Positions 9,467 to 19,630 are shown, counted from the first letter of the stretch. The stretch is DNA of 64,000 nucleotides from Acaryochloris sp. CCMEE 5410 (GCF_000238775.2 NZ_AFEJ02000001.1:2604001-2668000), one strand, 5' to 3'. Program-made: numbers and translations. The notes: generated from the sequence alone by a model not told the origin.

Positions 9467-10456
9467 ATGCGCAAGTTATATTTTCTGGTTCCAGGGTTAG
9501 GCGGTAAGTACGCCTGCGGTGGCCTCTGGGCCGAACTGAAAACTTTGAAATTGGCCCAGCAGATCTGTTCGGCAGAGGTAGTCACCTACAAACAGCGGGA
9601 GCCTGACACTCTATTCCTAGCTGATTTACTCAATCAACCCCTCGATCAAGCCATTTTGGTGATTAGCTGGGGCTTCGATGTGGGGCAACTGGCGCAACAG
9701 TTAAAAGACTATAACGTGATTTACCATGCCCATAGCTCAGGCTATGGATTTAACTTGCCAGCCAGGGTTCCCATTGTTACCGTTAGTCGCAATACCTTGG
9801 GCTATTGGGGACAGCGATCGCCCCATTCCCTGCTGTACTACTTACCCAACCAAATTTCAGACAATTTTCAGAACTTAAATCTGGACCGGGATATTGATGT
9901 ATTGGTGCAAGCCCGGAAATCTTCAACTTATCTATTACAGGAGCTGATTCCAGCATTGCAGCAGGTTTGCAACGTGATGGTGGTCGATAGCTATGTCGAA
10001 GATTTATCCAAGCTTTTTAATCGAGCCAAGGTGTATCTCTATGATTCCGCCGAATATTGGGCGCAACAAAAGGTGAGTGAAGGCTTTGGATTACAGCCGA
10101 TGGAAGCAATGGCCTGTGGCTGTCAGGTGTTTTCAAGTATTAATGGTGGGTTGTCAGATTACTTAGATCCAGGTTTCAACTGTTACAAAATTGCAGGGCA
10201 CTCCCTCACCTTTGATCTACAGCGGATTCAGCAGGTGTTGCAGTCGGATCAAAGGGTAGGGCTGTCAGAATCTGTCTTAGCTGAATATCGAACAGAAAAT
10301 ATTCTGCACAGGCTGCGGGTGATTTTGACTGAGATTAACGCTTTTTTTGACGCTCAACCCCATCAACAAGCTGGTATTGTACCTCTCACGCCCATGCGGA
10401 TCACCCAACTTCGCCTACAGGCGATCTGGCGTAAGCTTCTCAAAAAGGTATCTTGA
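9467..10456 (+). CDS. Family 1-like glycosyltransferase
   Basis: The protein has 329 residues. The N-terminus 'LVPGLGGKYACGGLWAELKTL' has the Gly-rich loop of a GT-B acceptor domain. The C-terminal domain has the nucleotide-sugar motif 'SEGFGLQPMEAMACGCQVFSSINGGLSDYL', which matches the EX7E signature of GT1/GT4-like enzymes. There is no signal peptide or membrane segment. The donor and acceptor cannot be inferred. It is divergent from nusB with a 100-base gap and is not part of an obvious polysaccharide cluster. Confidence 0.8.
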   Translation: MRKLYFLVPGLGGKYACGGLWAELKTLKLAQQICSAEVVTYKQREPDTLFLADLLNQPLDQAILVISWGFDVGQLAQQLKDYNVIYHAHSSGYGFNLPARVPIVTVSRNTLGYWGQRSPHSLLYYLPNQISDNFQNLNLDRDIDVLVQARKSSTYLLQELIPALQQVCNVMVVDSYVEDLSKLFNRAKVYLYDSAEYWAQQKVSEGFGLQPMEAMACGCQVFSSINGGLSDYLDPGFNCYKIAGHSLTFDLQRIQQVLQSDQRVGLSESVLAEYRTENILHRLRVILTEINAFFDAQPHQQAGIVPLTPMRITQLRLQAIWRKLLKKVS

Positions 10457-10657
10457 TCAATCGGGCCTTTTTAGTGGCTGGCAGCGTGATAAATGTCACT
10501 CGCTGTTCAGGCACATATCACTGAAATTCTGCATAAAACTGCCGATACTATCAACATAGTTTGGAGCAAGTGACATTCCCCCAGGAAACTTTGCCCACTC
10601 TAGGTCTGATAGTGAATGGGAGCGCTGTCAGACCGATTCCCTATTGTGGTTACTTCA

Positions 10658-11683
10658 ATGAAAACAGTTTCCTCTCTGGCCCTGGTTTGGCTGAATGCCT
10701 TGGTCGTTGGCTCACCAGCAGTGCCTTCGACCCCCTTAGATCGGCCTCATCTACAGGTGCAGGAGACTCACACTCAGCCCTCTACGACAGCTGAGCAGCT
10801 TTTTAAGCAAGGCAATCGTTTAGCTCAAGATGGTAAATTAGCTGCGGCAATAATTGCTTATCGTCAATCTATAGCGGTGGATGCCACCAACTCCCAGGTA
10901 TATTGCCAGATGGCAGAGGTGTTAGTCCAGCTCCAGCGCCTGGAAGAGGCCTTGCCAGCCATTCGCCAGGCTTTGGTGCTTGAGACTCGGGTTACCGCTA
11001 GAAGCCCGGTATGGTATGACGCTCACGCTCGTACTCAACTCGCCCAGATTCTGACCCAACATCAGCAAGTGGATGCGGCCTTGCCGTATCGGAAGCAGGC
11101 AATTGCCCTCTATCCAGAAGATGAAACGCTTTATTTCGGTTTAGGCCAAACGTTAGTCGCCAAAGGTGATGCTGAGGCAGCGATGATGGCCTATGTTCAG
11201 GGCTATCAACAGCAAATTGCGGCCAACGAGATATCGAACGGTTTCAAGGATTTGGAAGCGGCGTATACAGATAGAAACGCTCTCGCTTGGCGAGATGTGG
11301 GCAATGATTTTGTTGCCCTTGAGCAATACCAGCCCGCTATCCGCGCCTACCAAAAAGCCATTGCCATCGCTCCGACGGGTCACTTCTACTATGCTTTGGC
11401 ATCTGCCCAGGAACAGGCAGGTCAGCAAGCGGCGGCAGCTCAGTCTTACGCCCAAGCTGGAGCCTCAATGCCCTATCAACATCTTCATATAGGTATCGAC
11501 GCCTATCGGGAAGCCCTTCGCTTACAGCCTGATGACGCTAATATTCATAGCGGTTTGGGTAAAGCACTGTTGGAACACGGAGAGATTCAAGCTGCGATCG
11601 CATCCTTCGAACAAGCCCTCTCCCTCAACCCTAATTTGACGGAAGCAAAAGACAATATAGCCAAAGCCAAATCGCGGTTGTAG
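10658..11683 (+). CDS. TPR-repeat protein (exported)
   Basis: The ATG at 10658 gives 341 residues beginning with a hydrophobic leader (MKTVSSLALVWLNALVVG); an in-frame ATG at 10616 would add 14 residues before it. At least six tetratricopeptide repeats follow, recognisable from 'A...Y..AI...P....Y..LG..L' spacing. The C-terminal repeat ends in 'AIASFEQALSLNPNLTEAKDNIAKA'. TPRs mediate protein binding and no enzymatic domain is visible. It is followed 55 bases later by a second TPR gene of similar style, so the two look like an operon and possibly an old duplication. Confidence 0.75.
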   Translation: MKTVSSLALVWLNALVVGSPAVPSTPLDRPHLQVQETHTQPSTTAEQLFKQGNRLAQDGKLAAAIIAYRQSIAVDATNSQVYCQMAEVLVQLQRLEEALPAIRQALVLETRVTARSPVWYDAHARTQLAQILTQHQQVDAALPYRKQAIALYPEDETLYFGLGQTLVAKGDAEAAMMAYVQGYQQQIAANEISNGFKDLEAAYTDRNALAWRDVGNDFVALEQYQPAIRAYQKAIAIAPTGHFYYALASAQEQAGQQAAAAQSYAQAGASMPYQHLHIGIDAYREALRLQPDDANIHSGLGKALLEHGEIQAAIASFEQALSLNPNLTEAKDNIAKAKSRL

Positions 11684-11738
11684 CCCGTTCTCTAGCATCC
11701 ACTTCGCCTTAATCGATTTCATCTCTCCCTGAATTGCC

Positions 11739-13712
11739 ATGAAAAAGAAGATAGCCCTATCCCTTGCTTGTTTAGGTGTATTGTCTATGGGGCTGTTGTA
11801 TCGTCACCATCTGATTCCGACTCATCCATCGCCAGCTCAGCCGGTTGCGGAGACAGCGAAGAACTCCGATGAGCAAGACAGTCCAGTTGAGCGGTTGTTA
11901 GCAAAAACCCAACAAACTCAGGTGTGGGAACAGGCACTCAAGCTCAACCCTAAAGATGCGGAAGCCCATCATCAGTTGGGCTTAGTTTTAGTGGCTGACA
12001 ATCAGGTCGATCAAGCGATTAGTCACTATCAACAAGCCATTGCCTTAAATCCCCCCAATGTTTCGCGGATCTATCAAAGCTGGGGCAAAGCCCTCGTGAA
12101 ACAGAGCAAGACAGAGGATGCCATTTTAACCTTTCGCCAGGGCATCACTAAAGGCTATCCTGAGGCCCCCAAAGCGATGCAGGAGGCAGAGGTTCATTTT
12201 CGTCTAGGACTAGCGTTGGAGGCTGAAGGACGGCTACCTGAGGCGATTAAAGCCTACCGCCAAGCGATTGCGGTCAAGCCGGATAAGACAATTTATGAAC
12301 ATTTAGGAAATGCCCTAGTTAAAAATGATCAATTAAATGAAGCGCGAGTCGCTTTTCGCAAGTGGTGGTCCTCTTCTTTATATCGGCAGGGCCTTGACTA
12401 TCAACTGCTGGGTGATGCCTTAGTTCGCGAAAATCGACTGGATGATGCGTTAGCTGCCTATCGAAAGTGGATTGAAACGGATGGTTGGAATTCTAATAAA
12501 GATGTTGCCGCCCATCGAGCATTAGCGGGTAGGCTGAGTTCGTTGAAGCGTTTTGATCAAGCAAAGTTGGCTACTCGTAACGCCCTCGACCTTGCAGATA
12601 TCAGCGACCAGTCATTTATTGCCGAAGAATTTATCCAACTCTTGGTCCATCACGATCAATTGACAGAAGCCAAGACAGTTTCTCTGCAATATTTTCAGTC
12701 AGATCAACCATTCCAGAAAATTTATGCCAAACATCTGATCGAGCAGTCCAAGGATTTAATAAAAGCCAATCAATTGGACCAAGCTATTAAAGACTGCCAT
12801 GAAGCGGCTCAAATCTTGAATATTGCTAAGTCTCCAACTGATAAAGATAAAGGAACAATTGCAGACATATGGTCTTGCCTAGGTCAGGCCCATGCTAAAC
12901 AAGGTCACCTTGAGAAAGCCTTAACCAGTTTTCAGAAAGAATATCAGCTCAATAAATATGCTTATTATGATGTCGCTGAGACTTTAATAAAGCTGCAACG
13001 CTCTGAAGAAGCTCTAGCCATTTTGCGCAAGCACTCTGGGCAAGAAGTTTATGCTTATACCGTTTTAGGACGTTTCTTAAATGCCGATCAACAACCCCAA
13101 GCGGCTGTTCAGTACTGTCAAAAAGCTTTAGCTATTGATGCTCAGAATCTTGCTGCTCATCATTGCTTAGCGAAGGCATCTGGCAATTCTCAAACAGTCG
13201 AGGTAGATCCCCAACTGTTTCGAAAAAGAGTCGAAGCAATTTCTCCCAAGGTTATCCAACATGCTTATCGGGCTAACCGTTTGGGCAATAACACCATCGG
13301 TTATACCCTTCATCAGGATGCGATCGGTATCAGCCCTAATGCGGTTGCAAATGCACAGTATTCTAGGCCCTATCTCGCTGACTTAAATGTCTATCAAACA
13401 TGGGGAGGTATCTTGTTTCAGCAAGGGAAAAAAGAGGAGGCGATCGCAACGTATCACCAAACGCTCCGGCTCCTACCAGAAACTGCAGAAACCCATACCA
13501 GCCTGGGAAAAGTGCTAATGCAACAGCAGCAATACGGGGGTGCGATCGCAGCCTATCGTCGCGCCATCCAGCTCTATCCCCATGAAGCTCAGTCTTACGT
13601 GAACCTCAGCAAAGCCTTGCTAAAAGTGAACCAAACAGAAACGGCAGATCTAGCCTTACAGCAAGCCGTGCAATTAGGATGGCAAGAAACGGCTTCGAGC
13701 CAAGATCAATAA
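11739..13712 (+). CDS. Large TPR-repeat protein (exported or anchored)
   Basis: The protein has 657 residues. It starts MKKKIALSLACLGVLSMGLL, a signal sequence or N-terminal anchor. The rest is almost entirely TPR units (about twelve), with clusters near 60-200, 210-290, 370-470 and 560-650. The spacer near 290-360 is more degenerate. It lies 55 bases after the preceding TPR gene on the same strand and ends 13 bases before the convergent methyltransferase gene. Role unknown; a periplasmic or lumenal scaffold is inferred. Confidence 0.75.
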   Translation: MKKKIALSLACLGVLSMGLLYRHHLIPTHPSPAQPVAETAKNSDEQDSPVERLLAKTQQTQVWEQALKLNPKDAEAHHQLGLVLVADNQVDQAISHYQQAIALNPPNVSRIYQSWGKALVKQSKTEDAILTFRQGITKGYPEAPKAMQEAEVHFRLGLALEAEGRLPEAIKAYRQAIAVKPDKTIYEHLGNALVKNDQLNEARVAFRKWWSSSLYRQGLDYQLLGDALVRENRLDDALAAYRKWIETDGWNSNKDVAAHRALAGRLSSLKRFDQAKLATRNALDLADISDQSFIAEEFIQLLVHHDQLTEAKTVSLQYFQSDQPFQKIYAKHLIEQSKDLIKANQLDQAIKDCHEAAQILNIAKSPTDKDKGTIADIWSCLGQAHAKQGHLEKALTSFQKEYQLNKYAYYDVAETLIKLQRSEEALAILRKHSGQEVYAYTVLGRFLNADQQPQAAVQYCQKALAIDAQNLAAHHCLAKASGNSQTVEVDPQLFRKRVEAISPKVIQHAYRANRLGNNTIGYTLHQDAIGISPNAVANAQYSRPYLADLNVYQTWGGILFQQGKKEEAIATYHQTLRLLPETAETHTSLGKVLMQQQQYGGAIAAYRRAIQLYPHEAQSYVNLSKALLKVNQTETADLALQQAVQLGWQETASSQDQ

Positions 13713-13725
13713 TCCTCCGGGTCCA

Positions 13726-14943
13726 TCAAGGCATCTGTAAGCCCTTCAATACCTGACCTTGTTCCTTCTCATTTAATCCTTTACCTTGAATCAGGACTTG
13801 AAAACCACCCAACCCCAAAGGGTTAATTAAAGCCTGCAAAGTTTCCCGCCGCCGAATCACCTCATTCAGTTGAGCGATATCGCTAGTGTTGTTATTGGCG
13901 ACTAAGCGATCGCCCAGGCCCAACGCCATTAAAAACAATCCTTGTTGGGTATAGCCCATTGACGTTAACCCTAGGGCTATACCCTGCTTTTCTAGAGCCG
14001 TAAAGTTCACATGAGCCGTAATATCTTGATGCCCAAGATAAGCATAGGGATCTTGATGGGCACCATGCCGTCGAAAGCATTGCAGTGTGCCCTGTAGCCG
14101 CTGTGGGCTGTAGTATTGCGGCGCTAAGTAGCCATAATCAATCGTCAGTACATATCCCCAGTCTAGCTTTTGAGAGACCGTCTTTAACCAATCCAGCGCC
14201 GCTAAGTTAATCTCACTGCGATATCCATCTTCATACCCTGTACCAATATTGATGTCTTGCTCAACTAAATATTCTGCCAAGCGGTCCGTCGATGGGCTTG
14301 TCATCACCTCAGTAAATGTTCGTGACGCCGCATCAACCGCCACAAACACTTCCTGCAAAGCACCATCCTGTACAACAAACTGGTGTACTGGCAGCGCATC
14401 GACCAGTTCATTAGAAAAGAAGCAGCCTACTATCCCCGTCTCAGGCAGCTGCCCAAACCCCATCCATTGCACCTTGTCAGACGAAAACTGAAAAGGCTGC
14501 AACAAGCGCTGTTGTGCTTCGATTAAACCTTCTGCTTTTTCCACAATGATGTAACGTAAAGCGGTCCAAAAAGCAGCATAGTCATCAGATGCCTCTGCAG
14601 ACTGTTTTCGGGTTGCCAGGTATTTCAGCACATCAGCCGCCACCAACCCTTGACCGGCCCCCATTTCAACCAACGTAAACGGCTCCGGTTGCCCCATCAC
14701 TCGCCACATATCTAAAAATTGTTCAGCCAGCAATTCCCCAAAATCAGGACACAAATGGGGGGAAGTAAAGAAATCCCCTGCAACTCCGATTTGGACTTGG
14801 TTCGTCGCATAGTAGCCTTGCTCAGGATCGTACAAAGCCAGCTCCATAAACTCAGCAAAGGTGATCCGTTGCTGAGGAGTCTCGCTAATGCGGTTGGAAA
14901 TTCGCTGCAAGAGAATAGGGTTAAATGAATCCGGATGGGTCAA
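13726..14943 (-). CDS. MidA/NDUFAF7-family SAM-dependent methyltransferase
   Basis: The protein has 405 residues. The family opening 'RITFAEFMELALYDPEQGYYA' is present near residue 25, and 'DFFTSPHLCPDFGELLAEQFLDMW' and the SAM-binding loop 'VEMGAGQGLVAADVL' follow. Further down are 'FFSNELVDALPVHQ' and 'LTIDYGYLAPQYY'. In mitochondria NDUFAF7/MidA methylates an arginine of a complex I subunit during assembly. In a cyanobacterium the NDH-1 complex would be a plausible target, but that is inference. Confidence 0.9.
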   Translation of the reverse strand: MTHPDSFNPILLQRISNRISETPQQRITFAEFMELALYDPEQGYYATNQVQIGVAGDFFTSPHLCPDFGELLAEQFLDMWRVMGQPEPFTLVEMGAGQGLVAADVLKYLATRKQSAEASDDYAAFWTALRYIIVEKAEGLIEAQQRLLQPFQFSSDKVQWMGFGQLPETGIVGCFFSNELVDALPVHQFVVQDGALQEVFVAVDAASRTFTEVMTSPSTDRLAEYLVEQDINIGTGYEDGYRSEINLAALDWLKTVSQKLDWGYVLTIDYGYLAPQYYSPQRLQGTLQCFRRHGAHQDPYAYLGHQDITAHVNFTALEKQGIALGLTSMGYTQQGLFLMALGLGDRLVANNNTSDIAQLNEVIRRRETLQALINPLGLGGFQVLIQGKGLNEKEQGQVLKGLQMP

Positions 14944-15139
14944 AGTGTTTGTCCTGGTAGCTTAGATATCACTGATAGAGGTGAGAGTGATCACCCTCAA
15001 AAAAGTATTTTAGGTATAAAACAGTGGGAGGCATTTGATCGTTGATGGGCAGCATAAAGTTTAGTCAGCCTTTTCTTGCAGCTAGAATCACAACATCAAA
15101 ATTGTGTCCTATTCTTATTCCGTTGAAGCTTATCTCCCC

Positions 15140-16096
15140 ATGAAGATTGTTACCAAGAAACCTGTCTTTCGTTCCTTGTTGAGTCTATCTCTTCTCAGTA
15201 GTTGGCTATTGATTGGTGGATGTAATCAGGCCAATCAGGACTCTACCCAAACAAACGATGAAGTAGCTGAGTTAAAGTCCAAATTACAAGACCTAGAGGC
15301 TGAGAATAAAACCCTCAAAGAGCAACAAGACGAAATTGGCCTAGGCTCAGATCCCCTCAAAGAAGCTAAGCCCGTCTCAGAGGTCGTCTCCAAGGCACCT
15401 GAAGATACCTCGGATAATGCCCCTGTTTCAGAGGCAGAAACCACCAAGCCCGCTGCTGTCGCCTTCAAAGATATTGCCGATTTGCCAACGCAACCTCTGA
15501 TTGCCGATCTGATCAAGCTAGAGATATTAGAAGCAGCGGATGATCAAAACTTTCAGCCCTACGAGCCAATCTCTCGGGGTGAATATATGCTCTGGCTATT
15601 CAAGGCCCATAACGCCATCAGTCGTCCCGCCCAAAAGATTCGTTTGGCCCCTACTTTCGACCCAGAGTTCACAGATATTGATGCCAAACATCCCGCGTTT
15701 AAGGTTGTTCAAGCCCTAGCTAATGCGGGCTATTCCGTGGGTTACGACGACAAAACCTTCAAGCCCGATCAGCCCATTACACGTGAAGAGATGATCAGTA
15801 TCAAAGTCGGCATAGACAAGGGCAAGAGCATCAAACCTGTCAGTACCTCCTCGCTCCGAGCTGCCTGGAAATTTAGCGATATTGCCGAGATTGACAAACG
15901 ACACTCAGGCTATATTTACAATGATTTGTTCACCAAAGGGCCCCAAGGTAGTAATATCGAGCGGGCTTTTGGCAAAATTGGCACCTTTAAACCCAAACAA
16001 GCAGCCAAGCGCCATGAAGCAGCGGCAACCCTCTGGCAAATTGGCAGAGAAACTGCTCCTAAAGCCTTGGAACGGAAAGAGAAAGAACTCAGTTAG
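15140..16096 (+). CDS. S-layer-homology (SLH) domain lipoprotein
   Basis: The ATG at 15140 gives 318 residues with a lipobox (LIGGC) at about residue 29; the frame is open 36 bases further upstream, but that reading displaces the signal. A coiled coil (ELKSKLQDLEAENKTLKEQQ) is followed by an acidic linker and two SLH-like units, 'FKDIADLPTQPLIADLIKLEIL' and 'FTDIDAKHPAFKVVQALANAGY'. SLH domains bind cell-wall polymers. This layout is that of a lipoprotein bridging the outer layers and peptidoglycan. It ends 17 bases before the convergent ABC exporter gene. Confidence 0.82.
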   Translation: MKIVTKKPVFRSLLSLSLLSSWLLIGGCNQANQDSTQTNDEVAELKSKLQDLEAENKTLKEQQDEIGLGSDPLKEAKPVSEVVSKAPEDTSDNAPVSEAETTKPAAVAFKDIADLPTQPLIADLIKLEILEAADDQNFQPYEPISRGEYMLWLFKAHNAISRPAQKIRLAPTFDPEFTDIDAKHPAFKVVQALANAGYSVGYDDKTFKPDQPITREEMISIKVGIDKGKSIKPVSTSSLRAAWKFSDIAEIDKRHSGYIYNDLFTKGPQGSNIERAFGKIGTFKPKQAAKRHEAAATLWQIGRETAPKALERKEKELS

Positions 16097-16113
16097 GAGA
16101 TAAAAGCAGCCCA

Positions 16114-17919
16114 TTATTCTTCATTGGCTGCCAAAACCACTTCTTCATAGGTTCCAGATTGAATAATCTGACCATTCTTCATCAGATGAATGCAATTACA
16201 ATGCTCCACCGTGGTTAAACGGTGGGCAATGATAATCATCGTCTTCGAATCACTCAGAGAGCGAATCGCCTCTGACACCAGCGCCTCTGTTTCATTATCA
16301 AGGGCAGAGGTTGCTTCATCCAACACCAAAATTTCCCGCTCATGATACAAAGCTCTGGCAATCCCAACCCGTTGTCGTTGACCACCAGACAAATTGGCTC
16401 CACGCTCTCCTAGATTCGTATTCACACCATCGGGTAGCTCCTTCACGAGCTCAGATAGCTGTGCTAATTCAATGGCACGGTTCAGTCGAGTCTCATCAAT
16501 CAGGTGATCGGGAACTCCAAGGGCAATATTGCGCTCTAAGGTGTCATCAATCAGAAAGATAGATTGGGGAATATAACCCAATAAATTCTGCCAAGCCCTT
16601 AAATCTTGGTAAACCGATTGATCATCAACTTTTATATCTCCCCCTGTCGGCGTCAGCAGGCCTAAGAGCACATCTACTAGGGTCGTTTTTCCTGCACCTG
16701 ATTTACCAATCAGAGCAATGGATTCTCCTTTCTTAATGCGAAGTTGAATCTGATTAAGAGACGGGTTTTTAGCACCTTCATACTGGAAAGAGATTTTATC
16801 TAATAAAATCTCCTGTTCAAAGTCTAAATGAGAAGGTTCCAAACTACCATTCGCTGGTTTGAACTGAGCCACAACACCTGCAGAAGGCGCTATGAGTGCC
16901 TGATGATTTTCTAGCTCTTTTAGGTCGTGATACAGTTTTTCCAAGACAAATGTTGAGCTTCTTAAAACGCTCAAACCTTTGCTGAGTTGTGTTGCCAAAG
17001 GCATCAATCGTATCGATACAACCGCAAAGATACCCAATGTCGAAATCAGCCCTTGGAAGTCCTGATTCGTTAAGATCGAAACAGAAATAAAACCTAGAAT
17101 AAAGGTCATAATCATGGCTTCAATCGTAATGCGCGGGATTTGATTGAAGGACATGAAATCGCTGAGAGAAGTGGAATATAACTGAGCTTGAGTATCTAGT
17201 TGATCTAAGAAGAAGGACTCACACCCAATGACTTTGGTCTCTTTTACAGACCCTAGACTATGGTTAACGACTCGAATCATCTCAGCTTGAGACTGGGCAA
17301 TCGTTTTACCCCAACGAGAAAGCGTATTTTTTAATCGCAGAATAATCGCAAAAACAACAAATAGAATCAGTCCAATCACAATGGTTGCGATAGGGCTCGT
17401 ATAAATCAGCAATATACTCAGAAAGGTAATAATCGTTAGGCTAACAAATGAGTTCAGCAGCTCTAATAAGATGCCATTACAAAAGCTAACCGTATGATTC
17501 ATAATGCTCTGAATCATAAATGCAGAATTATTTTTCAAGTGAAACGTATATGGCATTTGCATATACGCACTTAACAACCGAATCCGCAGCTTACCTTGGT
17601 ACTGATATACAAAGTTAAAAATATAGCGACGAATAACAAAATTCAGAAAAGACTTTACATAAAAAATAATGATGATAAATAAAGCCAAAAATGCAATAAA
17701 TCTTTCCCTAGATTCAAAGTTCAACCAGTCATAGACTTGGCCAATTACAATTGTTTTTTCTACTAGTTCTGGATCGCTTGCAAAGGCAATAAAAGGTCCA
17801 ATTAGGCCAATACCTAAGGTTTCTATAACAGCATTTCCCAAAACAGCAGCCAGCAAAACCAATAGCATAATTTTCTGGTCTGCTAGTATATAGAGAAATT
17901 GCTTTAAGAACTTTTTCAT
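16114..17919 (-). CDS. ABC exporter, fused permease-ATPase (MsbA-like)
   Basis: The protein has 601 residues. Residues ~1-320 hold six membrane helices of the type-I exporter fold. The ATPase half has Walker A 'GKSGAGKTT', the signature 'LSGGQRQRVGIARAL', Walker B 'ILVLDEATSAL' and the switch His in 'IIIAHRLTT'. It works as a homodimer exporting lipids, glycans or peptides; the substrate is not evident. No signal or C39 peptidase domain is fused. The region upstream is gene-poor apart from the immunity-like relic. Confidence 0.9.
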   Translation of the reverse strand: MKKFLKQFLYILADQKIMLLVLLAAVLGNAVIETLGIGLIGPFIAFASDPELVEKTIVIGQVYDWLNFESRERFIAFLALFIIIIFYVKSFLNFVIRRYIFNFVYQYQGKLRIRLLSAYMQMPYTFHLKNNSAFMIQSIMNHTVSFCNGILLELLNSFVSLTIITFLSILLIYTSPIATIVIGLILFVVFAIILRLKNTLSRWGKTIAQSQAEMIRVVNHSLGSVKETKVIGCESFFLDQLDTQAQLYSTSLSDFMSFNQIPRITIEAMIMTFILGFISVSILTNQDFQGLISTLGIFAVVSIRLMPLATQLSKGLSVLRSSTFVLEKLYHDLKELENHQALIAPSAGVVAQFKPANGSLEPSHLDFEQEILLDKISFQYEGAKNPSLNQIQLRIKKGESIALIGKSGAGKTTLVDVLLGLLTPTGGDIKVDDQSVYQDLRAWQNLLGYIPQSIFLIDDTLERNIALGVPDHLIDETRLNRAIELAQLSELVKELPDGVNTNLGERGANLSGGQRQRVGIARALYHEREILVLDEATSALDNETEALVSEAIRSLSDSKTMIIIAHRLTTVEHCNCIHLMKNGQIIQSGTYEEVVLAANEE

Positions 17920-18215
17920 TTCAGGGTTATCTATTGAGATTTAACCGTGCACATCACAACGTGCACCTTATGATTTCTGAGCCATCGATATCTTCTGGCG
18001 CTGAGCGATCATGGCATTATTCAGCTTATGGATCAACAGAGATTCTCAGGTATTCTCCCCCAATCGATCCCTTACGCTTCCTAATAAATCTCTGGGCTTA
18101 AAGACTAGGGCCATTACAGTATAGATTTCTCCATTGCTATTGAAGCTATCGGCATTCTCAAACAAAAATATGTTGAAGCCACACTTGTTTTACTTCATTT
18201 CATACTGTCACAGAA

Positions 18216-18468
18216 TTACAGTGCTTCTGTAGAGCAGGAAGGAGTGATGATAGGTCTATATTGGAATATCTTGTCAACGATATTCTCGGCTGTAAGACTG
18301 TCACTATCCTCGGGGTAGAAGAATCAGATCAGACACATTCGGGTGAGGACTATAGGTTTCAACCCAATCTAGCATCTGATCCAATTCTGTCTCTGTCCCC
18401 TTGGAGTCGATAATCAGTTGAACAAATCTGATTAACTCATCGCGGCTAGGGTCTTCAGGAAATATCAT
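18216..18468 (-). pseudogene. Colicin/pyocin immunity-like protein (Im7/Im9 family), frameshifted
   Basis: From the ATG at 18468 the frame gives 'DPSRDELIRFVQLIIDSKGT' and then 'HPNVSDLILLPRG', which matches the Im7/Im9 immunity fold including the 'HP..SDLI..P' motif. A stop falls at 18304-18306. One frame over, without a gap, the sequence continues as 'DSDSLTAENIVDKIFQYRP' to a stop at 18216. This aligns with the C-terminal helix of the family (D-S-x-x-x-I-V). So the gene is complete except for one indel near 18307-18312. It is either recently inactivated or a sequencing error. No colicin-like nuclease gene is adjacent. Confidence 0.7.
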
Positions 18469-18561
18469 CAGCCTCAAAGCTGGCCTCAATCAGCAAAATC
18501 TACAACTCAATCACTGTTTAGTAATGGCACCACAATTGGGGAGTTGGATAAATTGCCCACA

Positions 18562-19551
18562 TTATCCCAGCGGATCAGGAGGTTGAGGCAAATTCGGAGT
18601 CGCGTCTTGTCCATCTGGAGAGAGGTCAGAAATGACTTGATCCAATTCAGCCGTTAAGTCAGCTTTATCGGTATTGGGCTCTACAGCTTTTGGAGATTCT
18701 GCCACAACCTCTGTCTGCACCGCAGGTTCAGTCTCTCCGGCTGCTTGGACTGAACTGTCCGTAGAGACATCAGAACTAGGAGTAGCTGGCATTTGCACTG
18801 TAGTGGGTGCTTCAATCACAGGTGTTGCGTCAACGACTGGTTCTTCACTCGCGGACACCTGAGCAGTAGGTTCTTCAATCGGGGGAGCTGTTTCAGTGAT
18901 GGGCGCTGGTTGTACTGTGGTGTCTGATATTGGCTCAGTGGTTTGTTTAGCAGGAGGTTCTGTGGTAGGTGCATCTACAGGCGTACTGACAGCAGTAGGC
19001 TGAACAGTCTCCGTGGGGGCCTCAACCTCAGGAGTCTGCTTGCCACCCATCATGCCTTTCAGTTTTTCACCTAAGCCCGATAGGTCTAGACGCTGTTTGA
19101 TGGCCGGAGGCAAAATTGACTTGTCAGACGTTCCATCATCCGCTTGCTGTCCCATCTTTTCCCATAATCCTTGCCAATTCACGCTAGTAATTTTGGCAAT
19201 GGCCTGATCGGATATCTTTCGGGCGTCAGCCCCCCAAGTTCCTGGTTCTGGCTGTGCTGGATTCGCCTCTACCATAGCCCATCGACGCTGCAAGGCTTGG
19301 TAGCTCAGCCAAACCAGCAGGACAACACTCGCCGTATGGCCCAACAACAAGCCGACAGGACGGCGATAGATCAACAGGATTAAGGCATAAAAAAGTCCCG
19401 TACCGCTCCACCAAACATCGGTTTTGCGGTGAATTTCTGGATAGACGTAGGCTGTTAAATACAGCCCAACACTGCCTAAACCTACGATCAACACTAAGGC
19501 TAAGGAAAGCATGGCCCAGATTCTCCGTTCAGCATAAACAGGATTCCCCAT
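18562..19551 (-). CDS. Ycf66-family membrane protein with long low-complexity tail
   Basis: The protein has 329 residues. Two or three membrane segments lie in the first ~90 residues, with a 'GLYLTAYVYPEIHRKTDVWW' and 'FYALILLIYRR' arrangement similar to Ycf66. Beyond ~150 the protein is a Pro/Thr/Ala/Val/Glu-rich tail with many repeated 'TEP', 'APTT' and 'PVVDA' units, which looks disordered. Ycf66 is a plastid/cyanobacterial protein of unknown role. The assignment rests on the N-terminal pattern only. Confidence 0.6.
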   Translation of the reverse strand: MGNPVYAERRIWAMLSLALVLIVGLGSVGLYLTAYVYPEIHRKTDVWWSGTGLFYALILLIYRRPVGLLLGHTASVVLLVWLSYQALQRRWAMVEANPAQPEPGTWGADARKISDQAIAKITSVNWQGLWEKMGQQADDGTSDKSILPPAIKQRLDLSGLGEKLKGMMGGKQTPEVEAPTETVQPTAVSTPVDAPTTEPPAKQTTEPISDTTVQPAPITETAPPIEEPTAQVSASEEPVVDATPVIEAPTTVQMPATPSSDVSTDSSVQAAGETEPAVQTEVVAESPKAVEPNTDKADLTAELDQVISDLSPDGQDATPNLPQPPDPLG

Positions 19552-19599
19552 TCATACCACCCTCTAGTCATTTTCCTATGGGTCTAGTTAGAAAAATCA

Positions 19600-19630
19600 A
19601 AGAGGCATGCCTTTTGCAGGCACACCTCTT
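19600..19630 (-). terminator. Rho-independent terminator downstream of lipA
   Basis: Twelve-base arms at 19600-19611 and 19619-19630 pair fully if two G-U pairs are allowed on the minus-strand RNA. On the minus strand the stem is followed by a T-rich stretch (TGATTTTTC). It lies about 120 bases past the lipA stop, after a second hairpin at that stop. Confidence 0.6.
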
